DNA from: Adiantum capillus-veneris
Taxonomy: Eukaryota; Streptophyta; Polypodiopsida; Polypodiales; Pteridaceae
Direction of reading: 5' to 3'
DNA length: 64,000 bases
Assembly (NCBI GenBank): GCA_014529385.2
Contig: CM043944.1
Location: forward strand, 171,369,240-171,433,239
In this document: one piece after another, positions 10,590 through 22,566 of the stretch
How the letters are laid out: every line of letters begins with the position of its first letter
How positions within the stretch are numbered: the stretch's first letter is position 1
Translations under genes and position numbers: made by a program
The notes under the pieces: model-generated
What the model saw: the letters and a program-made list of their open reading frames with translations, nothing else
Told to the model about the DNA's origin: nothing
The model's database searches: none

Positions 10590-10639
10590 TGAATCAAAAA
10601 AATAGTCACTAAACTCTCACAAAAATGTTGACCTTTCCT

Positions 10640-11115
10640 TATCTAACAAAGATAAATTTGACTGACAATTATCTGAAACATCACGTGAAAAATTAAGTAC
10701 GCAGAAAGATGATTTTTAATTAGAGAAGTGATAGCAAAAGCTGACACAGTAGGGACAGACTCTCCTTTTAGCTTTACATCCAAGATGTGAGTTTTGTCTC
10801 TATGTTGCAAGGTAATCTTTTTGTTCAAGACATCCAGGACTCCATGTACACAAAACATCCATGGGATTCCCAGCAAAGCATCGCATCCTTTCAAAGGCAT
10901 GATATAAAATTCTTTTGTGTCCACATACGACTGAATATGCAAACGCAGATTTCCAATGATGGGAGTTACATACTTTGCATTGCCAGGACATGCCAAACTT
11001 GCCTCAGTTGTGTACCCCATCTCTTCAGCTTTAATAGCCAACTTGATAGCCCACTCTAGTGAGATTAAGTTTTCCTTTGCACTTGGATCAAAGAAAATAA
11101 GCGTTGTTTGATCCT
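10640..11115 (-). pseudogene. Gypsy aspartic protease region
   Basis: The minus strand reads TTLIFFDPSAKENLISLEWA, where D-P-S-A stands at the usual D-S-G-A active site. It continues through VTPIIGNLRLHIQSYVD to GCDALLGIPWMFCVHGVLD, the retropepsin second motif (usually D-x-I-L-G-M-x-W). The changed active site and stops imply an inactive protease. Confidence 0.7.
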
Positions 11116-12858
11116 GGTTTTACCCCATGCTCTGCATAGCTGACTGGCATCAGAATTTGGCCTATCCTCCACCATATCTAGCACTAAACGGGCCGGGGGC
11201 TTGGTCTTCTTTCCTGTCCTATCCTCTTTGTCATCTCAGTCAGCTGGCAATCGGAGACAAAGTGAACAGGCTGCTCGCAAATGAAACATTTATCCTTAGC
11301 CATGAAAGCCTTTTTTTTCTTCAAAAAACTTACGCACAAAAGGCTCCTTCTGTTTCTTGGCCTATCCTCCAGAAGTCTCAGCTCAATCTTTAGCTTTCTC
11401 TGCTTTTCATGACCCTGGGAAGCTTCAGGAGTCACTTTTACAAAGGGTTTCATTGCTGAAGTTTTCTATCACCGACCCCATTTCATGTTGCTCTGGAATC
11501 CACTGTCTTCTCCTTTCAACAAGACATTACCAATGCTGGCAACCTCCATCAGTTGAGTAAGGGTGGCCACTCTGTTCTTTGTACAATAATTCCCAAGCCC
11601 TTTAGATAGCCCACAACAATACTTCTCTATCTGCTTTGTCAATGACACACATGTGTAGCAAGTTACTCAAAGTAACGCTTTACAAAACTTCCAATTGTAC
11701 TCCTCTAAGTTTTTGCAACTAGCCACATTGAGTTGGTGCCAGTCTGTCATAACATCAACTTCAAACTCATTTCCGAACCTTCGAAACCTCCATGAAATCC
11801 CCCCCTGCATATGCAATATCAACCTGTTGGAGGAAGGTAAGAGCCCTCGTCTTGTCTTCAAAACTATTGAAAGTGTCAAACTTCACAGTTGCACCACCTT
11901 CTTTGTATAGTTTCGGCTTGTCGAGCACTGTCAAATTGTCCTAGGGAAGTGTCTGCAACATGGGTACAATGGTTGGATCATCTACGCTACTTGGCCATTA
12001 CCATTTTGGCTTCCTCGTGCCATATTTTCTTATTGATTGGAAAATCAAGCCATACCAAAATTTCCCTATGGCACCCCAAACTTGCCCTGAGTACTTTGAA
12101 ACCCTGGCTATAAGCCAGCATTACCATACATGGGGTTTGGCATCATGCCTTCCATACCCCCAAACACTATTCCTGGCATATACTGCTGATTTTCAGGTGC
12201 ATAACCAGCCATGCTTTGAAACACAGATCCACCTTCAGAATACCCAGGATATATCGTAGGTGGTGGAAATACCTGATGCATAGCTTGAAAGATAGTTCCC
12301 TATCCATTTAGACCAAAATTTGGACGCTCAAAGGTGGCTTGCTTAACTGGTATAGCTTGAGGCATTGGCGTCCTAGTGTTCATGGATAGAAAAGGTTTGC
12401 CTTGGAGCCTTCCGCGGTTTCAGCCCTGCCCTCCAACTAGAAGTGACTTTGCAACATGCGAATGCTCCCTGTCTCGCTGGGTCATATTTGGGACCTGCCC
12501 ATGAGCCTCAATAGGCTCTATTGGATGAGAATGTTGCCTTGCTTGCTGTGACACTCGTGGAACTTGCAAAAAATCCATAAACCTGGGATTCTGCATCAAC
12601 TGGGTAAACACAATTGTGTCCTAAACACGTTCACATCTAGTTGCCCAATCATTATCCCTTGAGCTTGTGGCGCATTCATATCAATAAGAGGTACAAACAA
12701 TGGTGGTTGTGAACTTTCACCAACCTTATGCATTGTAGAAATAGCCTGTCTGTCCTGTGTAGAAGAACCCTCTTCTCTGGTGTCATCCGTCCTAACAACC
12801 ATAGTGGAATTCTGAGTAGCTTTGCTTTGTCTTTGACCAAAAACAGACCAAGGCTCAC
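11116..12858 (-). pseudogene. Gypsy gag
   Basis: Minus-strand pieces in several frames make a gag with a retroviral zinc knuckle, CFICEQPVHFVSDC (CX2CX4HX4C), at about 11,250-11,295. Upstream are a capsid-like piece (TDWHQLNVASCKNLEEYNWKF, 11,667-11,879) and an N-terminal Gln/Pro/Ser-rich stretch (12,420-12,802). It precedes protease and RT in the expected gag-PR-RT order on one strand. Confidence 0.65.
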
Positions 12859-12871
12859 TTCTTTAGGGAAA

Positions 12872-13215
12872 TGTGATGTAGTCTCGACGACAGAACCATG
12901 AATTCGGCATGTGGCCTTACTAAAGGGCGGTAAACTTTAGCATTCATCCGAATTATATCGTTTAACTTTTCCCGTACTTTATGACACAAAGTAACTTCAC
13001 AAATAAACGTGTAACTGAAATTCACCACTTCAAAACAATTCAAGACGTGGTAGCTAGAGCGCTCCCAAGTAGACAATGACAACCTGAAGGCCCCCAAGAT
13101 TGGCGCCCCTTTTGGTATTTCTTTATTCAATTGCAAAAAAACGACCCGAACACTTTCACCAAACTCTCACCAAGCTATCCAAAAGACCTGAACACTTTAA
13201 CCAAGCTGTCCAAAC
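12872..13215 (-). mobile_element. LTR fragment distantly related to family B
   Basis: The minus strand carries the family's hallmark block, AATAAAGAAATACCAAAAGG followed by GGCGCCAATCTTGGGGGCC, at about 13,095-13,126. Two near-repeats with GAACACTTTMACCAA lie at 13,148-13,205. A TG-type end may start at 12,872, but neither boundary nor a TSD could be fixed. Confidence 0.4.
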
Positions 13216-13454
13216 CTGTCAAGGGTTGAAATTAGGTTTTGGACCCAATTTAGGCAGCAAAACGGCGTCTTAAGTCCACGAGGAACTTGGGTTCTTGAGG
13301 GTCTTGAGTTCTTGAGGTTCTTGAGATTCGTGAAGTTCTTCTTTTGCTTGCAATCTGTGTTAGAGAAGGATCTTCTCTTCACCCAAGCTCTTCTCTTTCC
13401 TACAGGCGCACCCCTTGGCGGCCTTGCGCTCACACCAAGGTTGCTTTTTCCCAC
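13197..13454 (-). pseudogene. Family A gag N-terminus
   Basis: The frame starts MGKSNLGVSARPPRGAPVGK. The plus-strand copy at 61,722 starts MGKSNLGVSARPPRGAPAEK. The shared start, after matching LTRs and primer-binding sites, suggests this is the real leader or gag start of family A. It is Arg/Lys-rich and has no recognised domain, and it breaks off at the adjacent LTR fragment. Confidence 0.55.
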
Positions 13455-13665
13455 CTCACGTCGATTGGCCGGCCACTAAGTGCACGATCCGCTCTCAATG
13501 AGTGAAAAGAGAAACAAGGGGAGGCTGGACAAGCCCTTCTTTCTTGGGTTTCCTATCACACGATTAGGAATCGACACGCCCAAGAGGACTTGGGTTACGT
13601 GCGACTGCAACAAGCGTAAAAAATTCTTGTGGTTCTTTCCTTGAGTGACACAAAACACTGCCAAA

Positions 13666-13677
13666 GCTCTGATACCA
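13666..13677 (-). other. Primer-binding site, family A
   Basis: The minus strand reads TGGTATCAGAGC one base inside the LTR, the initiator-Met tRNA type. Confidence 0.8.
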
Positions 13678-13678
13678 A

Positions 13679-14895
13679 TGTAAGGTACAGCGGAAGTGAA
13701 TGTTGAACTTTGCTCAAGATGAGTGCTCCGAATTGTGCTCAATGTTCCTTTTACTTAGGGAAGGGAGAGCCTTCCGTTCTTTAATGAGAGAGTGCAGTGA
13801 TCACAAACAAAGTGGATGAACATTGTGAGTGAAGATGTTGAGACTGAGAGATAGAGAGAGAAGAATACGACACCAGAATGTTGTCAAACCCTCCTCCGAA
13901 GGCCCCACTCTCTATAGCCAGAGCGGTCTACTATTGATTTCACAAATCTCTACAATGCTTGGATTTGCCGACGATGTCGACGACGATGGGAACGACAAAG
14001 AGACAGGCTGGAATCTGAAAACGCTAATGGCTAAAATCTGCAAATCTTCTATCTGTTGGATTCTGACTCTATGTCGGTGACGATGTCGATGGCAACAATG
14101 CGACGATGACGTGCTGAAAACGCAGATGCTGAAATCTACGTTTTCCGGGCTAAATCTGCAAACTATGTGAGATCTGACCGTGCTGCGAGGATCTGCTACG
14201 GAAGGTGAGATCTGCGAGGTTTGGGGGTCTACTGCGGGATCTGATTGCTGAAAACGCTAGTGCAAGGGATGATCTTGTCGCGATGAATCTGCAAAACGTT
14301 AGGAGGTAATGCTGATGCAAAAACGCTAGGGCTGGTTCTGTCCTTGCGGTGGAAATCTGCTAACGCTAGGGCTGATCTGCTGTCTACTGGGGAATCTGAT
14401 AACTCTAGGGCTGATCTGTCTTCTTGCTGTCGCCGGGTTGATCTGCACTGCAAAAACGCCAGGGACTAAATTGCATGCAAAAACGTTGGGCTGTTTGTAG
14501 CAAAAACGCTAGGTCTTTGCTAATGGGGGTCCTGCTGAGAAGTTGTCTGTCGAACGCGGAGTTTCTACTACCTCTTCTGCTGTAGAATGCTAGCGCTGTG
14601 TTTTCTTATATATATTCTTACTGAATTTGCCCTACCTAGTTCTCGACAAAAGTCGCTTGAAAATAATAAGTGAAAAATGTCAAAAAAAAGGGAAAATAGG
14701 TCTAAGGAAACCTGATGATCATGTTGTGTGCAACCGGAGGATATGCATCTAATCTACGTGCCTGGACATGCACGGTCTACGTACAAACTCACAAAAGTGC
14801 CAGTCCACTTCCTAAGCTAAACTAATGAACTGAACTGAACCCATGTCATGAAGTAGCTTGTCCACGTACACATAGGCTTAGATGTGCACCTGACA
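13679..14895 (-). mobile_element. Family A LTR (1,217 bp, minus orientation)
   Basis: Read on the minus strand it starts TGTCAGGTGCACATC and ends TACCTTACA before the primer-binding site. It matches the 1,202-bp plus-strand LTR at 60,286-61,487, and both are rich in AACGTTTTYAGC-like and AAAACGCTAG motifs. Its start (14,895) abuts a PIF1-like helicase fragment. Confidence 0.8.
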
Positions 14896-15685
14896 ACTAC
14901 ATTGGCAGATCCCTTCAACAACAAATGTGTTCTCTTGCTCGGTGATCTTGCCTAACTACCCCTAGTTTGTAGTCACCCATGAAAGCTTTGTAACACATGC
15001 CATATCACAAGCTCGGTCCACTAGCTACATGCAACTTTCTACAAGATGTCATGCTCTGTAAGACATGCAACAGACCCTGAATTGCTTCAGTTCTTGACCA
15101 TTATTCGTGAAAGAAAACCACTCGTAGATGAGATCAATTGTACCTTGGGTGCATGTATTATAGATGAAGCGCATGTGCATGACTACATCAATAACTGTCC
15201 TACGATAATCTGTACTCACGTATCAGACATCCAACACTATAACAACCTTGCCTTGAATAAATTCTGCAATCAAACTGACAATACAAAAGTTGAAATAAAG
15301 ACAAACGCACGTAACATAAATTTCCTTCAGTAGTGGCTCCTAGACCCTAAGTTCAATGAGCAGGATTCGATCGCAATTGGTGTGCGTTGCATGATCACTG
15401 AAAACATCGAGTTGACAATCGGTGCGGCAAACAGTGCAACATGCATTGTCATGCCATAACACAGAACACAAAAGGTGAAGTTACATGTATCACTATCCCC
15501 ATTCATTGCACCGGGAATAACTACAAAAGAAGAAAGGCAAAACACAAATAACTATAAAAGAAGAATGGCAAAACACTCTCGACATCCACCTTTAAAAATG
15601 CGAGCCAACGTTCTGCGCTACCAATCATTCAATGAAAATTTTCTTTTTGAAATACTTTCCGTTTGCAGGAATTTACATGTAGCAC
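14896..15685 (+). pseudogene. PIF1-like helicase fragment
   Basis: From 14,896 to about 15,459 one frame holds with only four stops (TAA at 14,953, then TGA, TAG and TAG at 15,331). It reads NNKCVLLLGDLA-stop-LPLV, which is helicase motif III (GDxxQLPPV). RHATDPELLQFLTIIRERKP and INCTLGACIIDEAHV follow, then CPTIICTHVSDIQHYNNLAL, then DSIAIGVRCMITENIELTIG and AANSAT. That order is typical of the PIF1 family after motif II. Walker A and B and motif VI are absent. PIF1-like helicases occur in Helitron transposons and as host or viral genes. No Helitron Rep motif or terminus was found. Confidence 0.65.
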
Positions 15686-16830
15686 TGTCACGTGCACACT
15701 TCACTTGTGTCACGTGGACATTCTTCTGCCACATTTTAGCATCAGTCATAGCCTAGCTTGGGACTGAGCCTGGCACTTTGTGAGCCTCTAGCAAGACGTG
15801 CATGCCCAGGCCGGTCATAGTTGCATACCCTCTCTTGCACATTACAGTCATTTCAGCATGAGCATTTTCCAGAGCATAGAACCCTTTTTGCCAAAGTACA
15901 CATTTTTCACTTATTTATTAATAAGTGACTTTTGTTGGAAAAGTAGGTAGGGCAAATTGCTAAAGATCTATAAAAGAAATCCATTGGGCACTCAGTAGAA
16001 GCAAAAGAAGCAGGGACACAGAAAGGACAAGCACCGCAGCAGACTGGCAGGCACCCTCAGGCTCCCCAACGTTTTCTCAGCAGTTCAGCCCAGCGTTTTC
16101 AGCATCAAACGTTCCGCGTTTTCAGCCTCCCACCCGGTTACAGATCCTCGCCAAATTCCCCATCTAGTCCCAGATCAACCTAGCGTTCCAGAATTCAACA
16201 GATCAGCAAACGTTTTCAGAATTCAGCCAGATCAACCAACGTTTTTGCATTTCAACATTAGTGCGACTCGACGGTGCAGATCCAAACCCCAGTGCCGCCA
16301 CAGTAGCAAATCTATAGCAGAACATCTAGTGTTTTAAGTTTTCAGCATTGACGCCATCGTCATCAACACCATCGTCGACATCGTAATCGCAATCCCTATC
16401 TTGACGACGACACCTTCGTCATCGTCATTGCAGATCCCTATCTTGACGACGACACCTTCGTCGCCATCGTAGCACATCCCTATCTTGACAACAACACCTT
16501 CGTCACCATCAACGCAGATCCCGGATTTGACGACGACATCATTGCCGTCATCGTCAAAGTCATCATCGTCGTCATCGACATCATCGTCGTCGTCGACATA
16601 GTCGTCATCAAGTACCACAACATCAATATCCCTCAGCATCAATACTCCTCAACATCCAATCATTGTAGTAGCATTTGTGCGAGAATAAAGAAAGTACTTG
16701 CTCTCTGGCAACAGAGCAAGGGGATTGGGACCCTACATCCCTGTGTCGTCTTTGTTCTCTCTCTTGTCTCTCTCTTTGTTTCAGTTCAATTGAGTTCTTT
16801 CAAGTGAGATGTTATATGAAACCTTTCATT
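15686..16830 (+). mobile_element. Degenerate family A LTR (plus orientation)
   Basis: It starts TGTCACGTGCACA like the LTR at 60,286. It shares the downstream blocks AGTGACTTTTGTTGG, GGTAGGGCAAATTGC and a TATA-like CTATAAAAG at about 15,968, then the GTTTTCAGC/CATCGTC-rich middle and a CATTGTAG...TTTGTGC block. The end is lost in AT-rich DNA near 16,830. It points away from the minus-strand LTR at 13,679-14,895. Confidence 0.6.
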
Positions 16831-18116
16831 TGTACAATAGGTGCATATATAGTTTTCAACGTGTTTCTCATTCTCCATCTTTATTTTCACCTCTCGAAAT
16901 CCTAGATCTACATCTTCTTTTAATCGCGCATCAAAACTAACTTTGTAATGATATGGCCTTAAAAATCATATCTTTGGGCTATTGTTATCTCAAAAACTTC
17001 TTCGTAGTTAGTAAAAAATGCTTCTTCTCGTTTTTGTAATTGTGTTTTAAAGAACTTCGACTCACATAATCGTTTTCATAATCACATGAGAATGAGTTCA
17101 AGATCTTTTTGCAACTAACTTTAGAGTTTTCATAGAGCATGCTTCTTGATTGAAAAAGAAAAAACACCTTTCCGTTCTCCTTTATTTTAATCGCACAAAA
17201 CCAAAATTTAACTCTTTAATTAAATGGGTCAAAAAAAGCATCATTGTTTGCATTGTTTTTTTATGTTTTTTATTAAGTGGGCAAAAAAAGCATCATCATT
17301 TGCATTGTTTTTTATATGTAATAAAACTTTATCCAGTATTCAAAACTGATTGCAAACATCTACCAATGAATGATTTCCAAGAGACATAAAAAAGAACAAT
17401 TTATCCAAAAAGTACGATACATTTACATGAAAAGAAAATAAGTCCCTTACACTAAAAATCTCTTTCTTGAATGAGAGACGAAACAACTTCAGTATAAGCA
17501 TGGGAACACTATTATATAGATTTTTATTTTTAGTTTACTATTGACAATGAGCATCAGACAACGAACTTTATCTACTAAAGTCACAAGCTGTTTCGTTTTT
17601 ATACTCTTCTCTAATTGAAGCCAATTTATGAGATCATACAACATAAGCGCAACAAGTCCCTCGGCTCCTAAGGATCTTTAGCTATTATTAAACGTATAAT
17701 AAAAACTCTCCATGACTCTATTTTGACAAGTTACAACATTTTTCAAAACAAACATTGCTAAATCTTTTAGAAAATTGTAACTTTATCAGCTTCCCTCATA
17801 TAACAAAGCAAATAATCAGTTTGACTCAAACATTTCAAAAACCTTGGTCAAGAAAAAAAACTACTTCATTATAATTTCTTTTTTATCTTAAGCTTATAAA
17901 CAAAAACTTTCAAGTAACTATAAGAAATTATTTTATGACAATAATTGAATTGTCAAAGTCAAAACACGAAACATGACTCCATAAAGTCTCAATATGAGTT
18001 TCAACCATTTGAGAACAATGTGACCAAGTTGTTGTTAAAGTCTAACCACTTTATAAAGCCAAAGATAATATTTTTTATTTCTTTAAATTTGAATAGCCTT
18101 AGTGAAACCAAGATAG
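16831..18116. other. AT-rich interval without recognised gene
   Basis: A/T-rich DNA with many AAAAA and TTTTT runs. The only sizeable open frames are low-complexity and match nothing I recognise on either strand. Confidence 0.6.
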
Positions 18117-19994
18117 TGTGGTGTGTGGGTCTTGTAGGTGTGTCCGACCACCTAGTGTGGGAGGACACTAGTAGGTTCTTGGCATATGTAACCAACCTCT
18201 CTTGCTATAAGAGAGATGACGGATTAATGAAAGGGAGGTCTAGTTTTGGTCTAGTCTTTCTCCTGTAACAGTACGTTACATTGGTGGAGATGACGGGCAT
18301 TCACTTTCTTGCCTAGCTTCACTTTCTTGCTATAGTGTTCTTGCTTCACATAGCGATGGAGTTTTCCATCGAGCCAGACTAGGAGCTACAAGCCATTCCC
18401 ATCTCTACGAGCCATACATGATGCACTCGCAATTCGATTTTGTGGGGTCAGACAACCCACGTCCCAATTGTCATCCCTCAATCTTTTCGCCTTGATCTCG
18501 GTAGTGGTTGGTGATGTGGCCGACGCAGCAAAACGATCAAAGCCTCACAATAGACTATATTGAATGAAGCCTGGGGCTGGACACAGAAGAATCATTCTTC
18601 GTCCTCTTCATCGTCAATGTTCTCTGAATTTGAACTGCCTTGCTTGCTTTCCATTTCCCTCTTGCTTGCTGCTATAAGCAGTTCTTGACAGCGTCAAACT
18701 CTCAAAGTTGTGCCTACTGCAACCACACTTAGATTTGCATGCAAGTCTTTGCTTCCCTTCCCATCAATCCCTTGCATAGTCTGTATTGCAGCTTGTCGCA
18801 CTCTGATTACCAGAGTCTCGTACACATAACCTGTTGAGGATTTTTAACATTTAGAATATCAACATGGGTGCCAAGAATCGAGTCGTAGTGATGGCAGCCA
18901 ACCGTTCAATCTGGGATGGAAGACGTCTTGATGGGGGGGAGTACTCTTCTTGATGTCCTTAATCCCCTAGTCAACGTCCCTGACGTCCTCATGAACTTTG
19001 TGCACACAGGTATTGCAAGACTTCTTGTCCTCGCGCAAGCTAACCAACAGATCGGACCAAACATTACGATGCTACCCGCCACCCTATCTTCTACATGCTG
19101 TCAACGTGGCAGTTGATCTTCCTAAATCAGATTGTCCTAGTGAGCTAACGGTGCCAGTGAAGATACTATTGAGGGGCGCAGTTCAAGGTGCTACCCGAGC
19201 CTTAATGGCATGCGCGATCAGGCCATTGACAATCGCTCTCAAGTCTTGCTCTTGCTCTCAAATGTTAGTCATTGGCATTTGCTGCATGCTCAATGGTGTT
19301 CGCTCACACATGTCGAGTTCTAGAAGAAGTACAAAATTAAGAATCATATTCAGGGGTTGGTCACAGACGTAGGAGTTGCTGCATCTTTGGTGCAGAGGTG
19401 CCTAGTCTTTTCATTTGCCAATGTAATAATCGAGCTCCATGATTCAGTTTCAGTTTTAAGGTCTCTTTCTTTGTAGTAGGTTTTTCCTAGTCTTTGTCTT
19501 ACTCGATCACACCGAACCCCTTTATAAAGATGATGTATGTCGCAAAAAAAAAAAAAATCACACCCAATCCTTAGTCAGTCCTTCCTCGTCTTGTCCATTT
19601 CATTGGGATAGCGACCTAATGTTTGCACAAGCGAGATGTATGAGTTCCATGCCTTGATGATGATCGGCATGATGTCGAGTCTAGTCCCCCAAGCTCAGTT
19701 TCTTAGCCCCTAAGCCGTTGTATGATCACTCCCCCCGGATGAGGCGTTGGAGTTGATCCCTTCCTGTCGAGTCCCTTCCCAGTCCAAACTTGTAAAAAGA
19801 TGTCCATCTTTTTTTCCCTAAGGGGGGAGGTGTGGTGTGTGGGTCTTGTAGGTGTGTCCGACCACCTAGTGTGGGAGGACACTAGTAGGTTCTTGGCATA
19901 TGTAACCAACCTCTCTTGCTATAAGAGAGATGACGGATTAATGAAAGGGAGGTCTAGTTTTGGTCTAGTCTTTCTCCTGTAACAGTACGTTACA
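18117..19994 (+). mobile_element. Compact non-autonomous LTR element, 164-bp LTRs
   Basis: Two 164-bp LTRs (18,117-18,280 and 19,831-19,994), identical or nearly so, start TGTGGTGTGTGGG and end CAGTACGTTACA. A purine-rich tract, AAGGGGGGAGG, lies just before the right LTR. Both sides carry ATAG, a 4-bp TSD. The 1.55-kb interior encodes no gag or pol. It contains a segment ending in 14 A at about 19,544-19,557, which looks like a captured or inserted poly(A)-tailed sequence. The very similar LTRs suggest recent insertion. Confidence 0.8.
18281..18300 (+). other. Possible primer-binding site of the compact LTR element
   Basis: TTGGTGGAGATGACGGGC follows the left LTR directly. TGGTGGAG would pair with a tRNA ending CUCCACCA, so this element would not use the initiator-Met primer of its neighbours. 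Confidence 0.45.
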
Positions 19995-21589
19995 ATAGCT
20001 TTTGATTTTTCGATCTTTGCAAAGTTTAAAATTCTTATAGAAAAACGTACAATTTCAATAATCGAAAGAAATATATAGCACTTCTCTTTTTATTTATGTA
20101 TCATTGTAGATTCTCTACATATTCTAATAAGAGAATATGTAACTATGATGGTTCAGCTTTGCTTTCTATTTTGTAAAAAGCTACTTTATAGAACATTTGT
20201 CTTATCAATAAACCAACACTTCAAAAATCTTTTTTTACTCTAATATTAAACTTTGATGTAATAAATTTAATCACATATTTCAGTTAAATACGGATGCACA
20301 AACCATGTTGTATGGCTAGTAAATCATGCAAAAAACTGTTATAATCAGATGTACCTGATCTATGCACTGCCAGAATCCCTAAAGCATACAAGCTATTCTC
20401 TTAAAACAATCTTCCTCCTCCTATAAAGATATCCTCTAGTAAATAATAACAGCATATATTATAGATATAAAACTGTACAATCATCTCTAAACGCTTTTTT
20501 TTTTTTTTCAATTTTGTAAGAGACATTTTAAAACTTCTTTTACATATATTTCAAAATTTGTATCTATTTTCTCACCATGAAATCACTAAAATCCAAACCA
20601 AAAAGTTTTCTTCCCAATACTACCATATTAAAAAACAAATTACTTTGAAAATTCAATTGAGCTTCCTGAATATGTAAAAAAGTTATATATAATCACAAAC
20701 CGTCGTTCCAAAGCACTCTAAAGATCTTGTCTCTGTCCACAAACTTATATTGCTAACTTATGTCCATATCAAAAAAACCATGGAAAATAAAGATGATGAA
20801 GTTTTCTCTTGCCTTAAAGATTGATGTACGTTTTCTTCAAAAGAATAACGGTATCCAAATACTCTTCTTTCAAGATCCAAAGAATAGCTTCAATCATTCC
20901 ATATTGCATCACCGTCTGGAACCAAGAAATACAATTTTTATGAGCAGAGAAGCGATTTGAATTAGAATACATATAATGTTCATGAGAAAAGGCAACTTCG
21001 GTAGGGATCACGTTCTATAACTCTCAAATACAAATATCGAGAGAGAGAGAGAGAGAGAGAAGATCGCCTGAAATAATTGATCGTAGAGTGACACCTTATA
21101 AAATATCACAATTTGAGTGCCGACTCGTGGTAAGAGCCATCTTCAATTCTAAAGCATCTATCTTTTACTATGTCAGTATGTATCATGGTTGTTACTATGT
21201 GACGCATAACACTACAAAAACTATAATAACTCTTCAACGTTCATAAAAACGACAAAAGATTTCTATGTACTATAACACAAATCGCAATACTTATAACAAA
21301 GAAAATCACAGTACTTATAAAAAGTAACATTCTAGAGAAAGATTAAGGTAGGCTCGCGATATCCACCTCGAGAAATTACTCCTGAGAAAATATTTTCTAA
21401 CCATTAGCTTCTCGTACATCAGATCCATGCTAAGCCGTTGCCGCTGCAATACATTGTCGATAGCTCGTCTAGCTCGATGGCCTTAATATCGTCGAGCATA
21501 AGAGGGTCCAAGATAGCCCGCTCACAAGCTACCAAAGGCCCTACCATTGGTTGACCAACATGAAATGTTGTTGTTGAGTGATGGGTTTT

Positions 21590-21590
<1 letters not shown>
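19995..21590. other. AT-rich interval without recognised gene
   Basis: A/T-rich DNA with a T run at about 20,497 and a (GA)n stretch at about 21,040-21,060. Open frames at 20,760-21,011 are short and unrecognised. Confidence 0.55.
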
Positions 21591-21591
<1 letters not shown>

Positions 21592-21620
<29 letters not shown>

Positions 21621-21790
21621 CGGTTTATAGATAGTAGTGATCTCTATCTTAGTAGTGGACTTTACATTGAGAGAGAGAGAGAGAGAGAGAGATGGTTTAC
21701 AGATAGTAGTCATCTCTATCTCAGTAGTGGACATTACATTGAGAGAGAGAGAGAGAGGTAGATTCTGTGAGAGAGAGAGAGAGAGCTACT
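21592..21790. repeat. GA microsatellite blocks in a 72-bp tandem repeat
   Basis: Blocks of (GA)n at 21,592-21,620, 21,669-21,692, 21,741-21,757 and 21,769-21,785 are separated by a repeated spacer (GGTTTAYAGATAGTAGT...GTGGACWTTACATT). The spacer and the microsatellite were therefore duplicated together. Confidence 0.9.
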
Positions 21791-21836
21791 GCAGAGTCGA
21801 AGGCTCGCTCACTGATCAACCTTCTCTCGCAAGTAA

Positions 21837-22278
21837 AGTTGGGTTTACATCGGACGGCGGAAGGAATTGGAAAAGCTTGTAAATCAACAAGAAAGTGCTA
21901 TGTGGACCTTTTTGTTCACATAGGGCGGCGAATAAGTGAGATGGAGAGTGCCACATTGTGGAAGAGAAAAAGGGGATTTGTTCCGACCTCCCCTCCCCCC
22001 CGGAAGCTCTTTCTTTCACCCTCCACCTTGGCAAAAAGTGCCAATGTTGGCACCAATCACATTAAACTAAACCTCCCACCCTTTTGTCCACACTTGCCTC
22101 CTCCTCTTTCTTCCGCCGCCGCCCGGCGTTCACATAAGACGGTGGTAGAAAATTGCCTCATATTTTCCTCCGCCATCAATGTGAAACATGGCCAGTGGAA
22201 GAGAACGTTTGTAAGCTTTTCCATCTGAAAGAGCTCATAAAGTGTCTTGTTTTCCGCTACCTCGATGTGAACCCAGCC
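21837..22278. mobile_element. Putative 442-bp Harbinger-like MITE, TSD TAA
   Basis: The left end AGTTGGGTTTACATCG and the reverse complement of the right end, GGCTGGGTTCACATCG, form imperfect terminal inverted repeats. A second paired block (GGAAAAGCTTGTAAA / GGAAAAGCTTACAAA) lies some 40-70 bp further in. TAA flanks both ends (21,834-21,836 and 22,279-22,281). Inner GTTCACATARGRCGG motifs occur in inverted order too. The open frame across it codes for nothing recognisable. Confidence 0.6.
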
Positions 22279-22281
22279 TAA

Positions 22282-22532
22282 GTTTGCTTACTTTTAGAAA
22301 ACACTATCTGGCCGCAACGGACCCTCATTGACAAAACAAAACATACATTAGACCAGAAAGGTGAATTATAGTAATAGAGAGAGAGAGGGAGGGAGGGAGA
22401 GAGGGTTTGGCAAATCACAACAGGCTGCATGCACTTTGTGCTAAAAAATCGTTCTTATACTTCCCATGTAACTTGAAAATGCGACCATCGATCCACGCTC
22501 CATCTCTCTTGCACCAAGTAAGCTCACGATAA

Positions 22533-22566
<34 letters not shown>

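Noticed and set aside
15650-15760. Helicase motif VI-like text (ALSRAH)
   Set aside because: The last codons fall after 15,686, inside the family A LTR start, so the match is accidental.
16831-21590. AT-rich interval as organelle-derived DNA
   Set aside because: No plastid or mitochondrial gene was recognised, and a nuclear LTR element is inserted in it. Left as unrecognised.
21767-22228. 153-codon frame
   Set aside because: Most of it lies inside the MITE and a GA microsatellite and has no recognisable domain.
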